The notes under the pieces: generated by a model | The model's database searches: none | What the model was told of the DNA's origin: nothing | The model's input: only the letters and a program-made list of their open reading frames with translations | Shown: in pieces, positions 59,654 through 64,000 of the stretch | Layout: each line of letters opens with the position of its first letter | Position numbering within the stretch: position 1 is the first letter of the stretch | Program-made: the position numbers and the translations under genes | DNA from: Euleptes europaea | Taxonomy: Eukaryota; Chordata; Lepidosauria; Squamata; Sphaerodactylidae | Assembly (NCBI RefSeq): GCF_029931775.1 | Contig: NC_079332.1 | Location: 1,190,501 to 1,254,500, forward strand | DNA length: 64,000 bases | Reading direction: 5' to 3'

Positions 59654-62600
59654 TTATTCTGAGGAGTCGGGGGAAGCCAGAACCTGCTTGCAGAGAGCTG
59701 TGCCGGCAGTTATGAGCTGCTCTCCGCCCTGCTTGGGCTCCCTTCTAGGATCCACCACACGGGCACCGCAGAGCGGGCGCTGGTACCCAGGGGGCAAGAG
59801 GCGGAGGAGACAATCTCTCTCCTGGGAATCCTGCTCTGCAAACAGGGAGTTCCTGTAGGGCAAATAAAGGAAGACCCTGCCTGCAGCATTCAGGCTTTCT
59901 AGGTGGAGAGGAGCTCTTCCAGGCAAGCTCACGGCCTTGGCTTCCCCTTGTATGACAACGTAGTTGCTGGCTTTGTCCAGCTGGTCCGGGGCACTTGGCA
60001 AGCAGCAGACCTTCTCCCCTGATGGCAGCTCCACTCCTGAGATGCGCTTGACAGAGGAGAGCTGGGAAATGGCCTCCGGGGGCCTCGGGATCGCCGTGCT
60101 GGGCCCAGCGTCCTTGCAGCCTCTCAGCCACACGTCCCCCTCTTTGATGCCTGTCCAAGCCTGAAGGGGATGAGAAACCCGTCCGGGGCGTTGAGGAGAG
60201 GGAGATCCAGCTGTAGCCACAGTGAGGACACCGACATCTTGCTGGGCAGGAGTGGGCCAGCAGGACTCTGCCCAAGACTCTTGCTCCTGTGCCATCTGCC
60301 CAGCTAGCAAAACTTGGAGAAGAATGGGTGGGGGGCCCATCTTGTGCAATCGCTAACCCCCCCTTACTGCTCAGCAGGTGCTCGGCGCTCCCCTCCACTA
60401 AGGCCAGGGAGACGGGTGCTTTTACCTTGAAATTCCCATTGTGAGAGGCGTAGAGGGGCAGGAAGAAGGCTGCAGGGCTGGGGGTGTTCGCCAAGCAATG
60501 GCTCTTGATCCTGCAGGGAGACAGAACGGCGCACACACTTCCTGAGCCAGCAGCAGCCACCACCACCCCGCCCCAATGGCCCAGGCATGCGTGCCTGGTG
60601 GTCAGCCAGCACAAACGAAGGGGAGGCTTCCTTCTCCGCGCACCCCCTGTACTCATCAGCTGGCTCACTGCCTGCTGCAGCAGCTGCTGCTAAGGGCTCC
60701 TCGCTCACCTGCCCTCTGAAACTGCCCTTTAGAGGTATATTGACGGGGGGGGGAACCCCAACACAGAATGAATGGCCTGGCAGTTGCTTATCAACCCCAC
60801 TCAGCGGTGGCAGCATCGTGTGCCGGGACAAGTGTTCGCCACACTGTACCTTGAGTAAAAGCTGGAGAGCAGGAGCAGAAACAGTAGGGCGCCAAGGCAG
60901 AGAGGGACGGAGACGAAGACGGCCAGCAGCGCCGCAGACTCCTCCCGCTGCAAACGTCCTGGGAGCAGACAGAGCCAGAGCATCCCTCAAGCAACAACCC
61001 TGAGCAGGCAATGGAAGAAAGGCCACGGGGCAGCCTCGGTGCTGGAGGCGACCAGGAATTCAGCTCCAGAAGAGCCTTTCGGGTCAGGGTGGCCGAGTTC
61101 CCAGCTGAGGGAAGCAGAATGACCGGGATCCACACTGAACGTGTCCTGGGCTATGCAGAGAAGCACCATCCTCTCTACATGACAGCCCTTCAAGTACTTG
61201 AACATGATTATGATATGCCCTCTCAGTCTTCTCCTCTCCAGGCTAAACATACCCAGCTCCTTCAACCTTTCCTCCTAGGACTTGGTCTCCAGGCCCCTCA
61301 CCATCTTTGTTGCCCTCCTCTGGACACGTCCCAGCTTGTCTACATCTTTCTTAAATTGTGGTGGCCAGAACTGCACACAATACTCTAGGTGAGGTCTAAC
61401 TAGAGCAGAGCAAAGTGATACCATCACTTTGCGTGATCTGGACCTCACCTAGCGTATTGTGTTCAGTTTTGGGCAGCACAATTTAAGAAAGATTCTGAGG
61501 GTGTGCATTATTTGCATTCAGTTTGGCACGTCACCTGCCTTGGCTCTAGGAAAGGTACTGAATACACCAAATGGGAACGCAGAAGGAAGAGCACGTGTGT
61601 GAGCATGTGCAAAAGGCAGGGTGGGGCCTGGTGCTAACAGGTGTGCTTTGCGGCAGCAGCTCAAGCCCCCCCCCCCCGCCACTTGGCCCCTGTGAGAAGA
61701 CCTGGGGGGACGCTCCACTCTGTCGTGGCACTCCACTCGCTCCACTGGCTGACGTAAGCGTCGTTATCGTCCGGTGTTTTGCATCGCACCCGCGCAATGT
61801 AGTTGGTGCCTGGCGTGAATTCGGAGCCGGCTATTTCCATCCATGTTTCTATGGTGACCACGGTCTTGGTCTCCGCTTGCTGTTCAGGGATGGAGAGGGA
61901 GAAATGAGGCCTGGCCGGCAGACATGAGCCGTGGCCCCACCCGCCTGGGAGAATGCTGCCAGGTGGCTTTCCTTCACGGTGGAGCTTGATGCCCCAGGCG
62001 GGGCCTTCCTTAGGGGACCCCTGGACAGGCCCTCCTCTCCCTGGCTTCTCCTTACCTCCCAGGGGACATGGGTGGCCCTGAACTGCAATTGCCACTGCAA
62101 GGCCTCCCAGATAATCTCATAGGCCTCTGGCTTCTCCCACGCGATCAGACACCTGCTGGCACTCATGTTGCTCCAGACGCCATGGGGCGGATCACATTTA
62201 ACTGGAAAGAAGATCGGTTGGGAAAAGGCAGCCTCTACCGTTTTCAAACCAAGAGCGGCATTCCCGGGGAGGGGGGGGCAGCCCAGGACCTCTCCAGCTT
62301 TCCCCCTCCCCTTCTTCCACCCTGGGCACCGTTGTGGCGCACTCACTGTTCCGCATGGGCTCATAAGTCTCTTCCCAGGCAGTGTAGACAACGTCTTTCT
62401 CCCTGGAGGCATGCAAGGAGACTGTGTATTCATCATTCTCCTCAAACTGCCCCGGTCCCTCCGCAGAGCAGCTGAGCTCATTTTGTGGCCCATCGGAGGC
62501 TGAGAGCCAGCAGAGGAGGTCGCTCAACTTGTGGTAGGCGCTGCAGGGAGCAAGACAAGAAGCATCTTTCTCTGACCCTGGCGACCGACACAGCAAGTGA

Positions 62601-63743
62601 CCGTGCAGACGGGAGAGCGCCTCTGAACATATGCAGAATGACCACCCTCAGCCTGCCTTTGACTACAGTGGAAGGTAAAGACTCGCCGGCGGCATGTGCT
62701 CAACGCGGATGGTCAGGCAGCCTCTGGACTTGGGCCCCATCCCACCCCCGCAACAGAGGCTGGGCGCCTGGACGGGCTGGCCTTACTCGGAGAAACTGAG
62801 GTAGAAGGTTCCCTCTCCTGCCGTCTGATTCCGGTTCCAGGTGCAGTCCACTCTACGGTCCTGAAACCCGTAATTGTTCAGGCAGCTCACGCCGCTAGAG
62901 ATGCCTGCAGGGAGAGCATGCAAAGGAGGTCAGGCCGGAGGAGTCTGCCAGGAGTCTGGTCTGGCTTCTCAAAGGGCGCCCTGCCCTGCAAAGGAACCCT
63001 GTGCCCAAGACCATGCCCACTTGCTAGCTACCACAGGATGGTTCAAAGGCTGGGGGAATGTCAGAGGCAGGAGCTGAGGGGAGGGGGTTGCTTTGGGCTG
63101 CTTTGATTGCTTAGAAGGGGCTTGAAGAGCTGAGTTGGGATTTGAGTGGGTGCCACACTCTGCCCGTGCCTGCTCTCCCTGTATACTTGCAAACACAAAA
63201 AGGACTGAACGGTCCCTAGTAGAAATATGCCTTTGTGACATACAGCAACTGGTCCTGGTTTGCATTAAAACACCTCTACTGCATGGTAACTAATCCAAAC
63301 TGAAAAACCAGTGGCAGGAACACTTGGAAAACTTTGGGGCTGGGAGAAGAGAGTGACTGACAGAAGAGAGCGACTGACAAGAGATGTATTCCAGTCATCT
63401 GAGCTGGCTGCCCAGAATAGGACTGTGCGGATTTGCATCGACAGCCACCTGAAGGCAGGGCTTCTGGTAGCCAAGTTAGGGTTGCAGGCTTCTAGGTGGG
63501 GCCTGACCTTCCCCCAGAGGAAGCCGCAGCTTCAGAGAGTGGACTCCCTCACACCCCTGCTCATCTCCCTCCCCTCCCCAGGTACCGCCCCCAAATCTCC
63601 AGGAATTTCCCGAGCCGGAGTCGGCTTTGGTGTGGGCAGTTCTCCCCCTGCCTCCCCATACCTGCTTGCTGTCTCTCTGCAGCCAGGAAGAGGGGCAAGA
63701 AGAAGAGCATCGGCAGCAGACGGGCTGCCCGGAGGTTCCCCAT
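59654..63743 (-). CDS. IL9R: Type I cytokine receptor, best match IL9R
   Basis: IL9R pairs with common gamma chain and signals through JAK1/JAK3 and STATs. Exons (high to low): 63743-63662, 62904-62787, 62540-62347, 62201-62056, 61879-61702, 60958-60850, 60510-60426, 60295-59654. All phases join, about 517 aa (human 521). Exon 1 is a signal peptide ([18 protein letters not shown]). The first fibronectin-like domain has the cysteine pair SCLNNYGF and VDCTWN. The second opens [20 protein letters not shown], close to VKLDPPSDLQSNISSGHCIL of human IL9R, and carries WSEWS at residues 226-230. A hydrophobic span follows ([20 protein letters not shown], about 247-270). Next comes [20 protein letters not shown], parallel to human VPSPAMFFQPLYSVHNGNF, which fixes IL9R over IL21R and IL4R. 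The tail has tyrosines in NYVVI and LYLPYRNS. The acceptor of the last exon (60295) is the least sure junction. Confidence 0.88.
61175..61440 (-). repeat. CR1 LINE fragment in IL9R intron
   Basis: Reverse CR1 words: CTTCAAGTACTTGAACATG, GTCTCCAGGCCCCTCACCA, GCCAGAACTGCACACAATAC. It is close to the copy at 100-660. It lies between the WSEWS exon and the transmembrane exon. Confidence 0.8.
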
Positions 63744-64000
63744 TCTCCAGCGGCCTGAAATGCAAAGGCCATGAAATGCGTTTCCAGGGCTGGGGGCTTC
63801 TGCCTGCAAGACCCAACCCTCTGCCCAGGCAGGCTGTGCATTCTGCACATGGGCATGCCTGCTCTAACAGGCTCACAACGCACTCTCCAGCCCAGAATTT
63901 GGCACCCAAGCAATCTCACCATTTACTTACTTAAAAAAAAAAAAAAGCTTCCAGCCTTTGTTTTCTAGCAAAGGCCAGCTAGAAGCAGGTCCGTGCATGG

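Noticed and set aside
59745-60668. 307-codon minus-strand frame as the IL9R tail
   Set aside because: It reads through the intron after exon 7 and needs no splice; the other frame joins in phase and keeps tyrosine motifs. Kept only as a low-interest question.

Overview
The window looks like nuclear DNA of a reptile, most likely a squamate. The genes are vertebrate, have many introns and canonical GT/AG junctions, and start in GC-rich promoters. The space between them is filled with CR1 3' ends, MIR/L2-like SINEs, tRNA-headed SINEs, Penelope-like retroelements and a foldback MITE. The species is inferred from repeat style only. Every gene was assembled by eye from splice sites and remembered family sequences; no search was run.

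Layout. 1-3,000: last two coding exons of TRAF7 (+), its polyA signal, and CR1 debris. 3,650-6,650: a GC-rich composite repeat. 7,800-14,049: GNPTG (-), head to head with TSR3 (+, 14,200-17,939) across about 150 bases of shared promoter. 14,712-15,154 and 18,589-20,543: two Penelope-like insertions, each arranged as an inverted dimer with target-site duplications. 21,049-27,200: UBE2I (-), complete at 158 codons plus stop. 27,571-27,969: a foldback element just upstream of it. 33,286-40,173: KCTD5 (-). 40,380-44,440: a second copy of the composite repeat, here an inverted repeat around a 99-base tandem array. 47,389-57,652: PDPK1 (-), 14 coding exons, 551 aa. 59,654-63,743: a type I cytokine receptor best matched to IL9R (-), 8 coding exons, about 517 aa.

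The genes are mostly housekeeping: ubiquitin/SUMO and CUL3 adaptor functions (TRAF7, UBE2I, KCTD5), rRNA modification (TSR3), lysosomal enzyme tagging (GNPTG) and growth-factor kinase signalling (PDPK1). IL9R is the one immune gene. All have relatives on human 16p13.3, where the order differs. Four genes (UBE2I, KCTD5, PDPK1, IL9R) run in the same direction on the minus strand.

The least explained item is the composite repeat. Each copy stacks E-box, NRF1-like, ETS, RFX X-box-like and CTCF-like words in modules of about 370 and 99 bases, and the two copies lie beside housekeeping genes.
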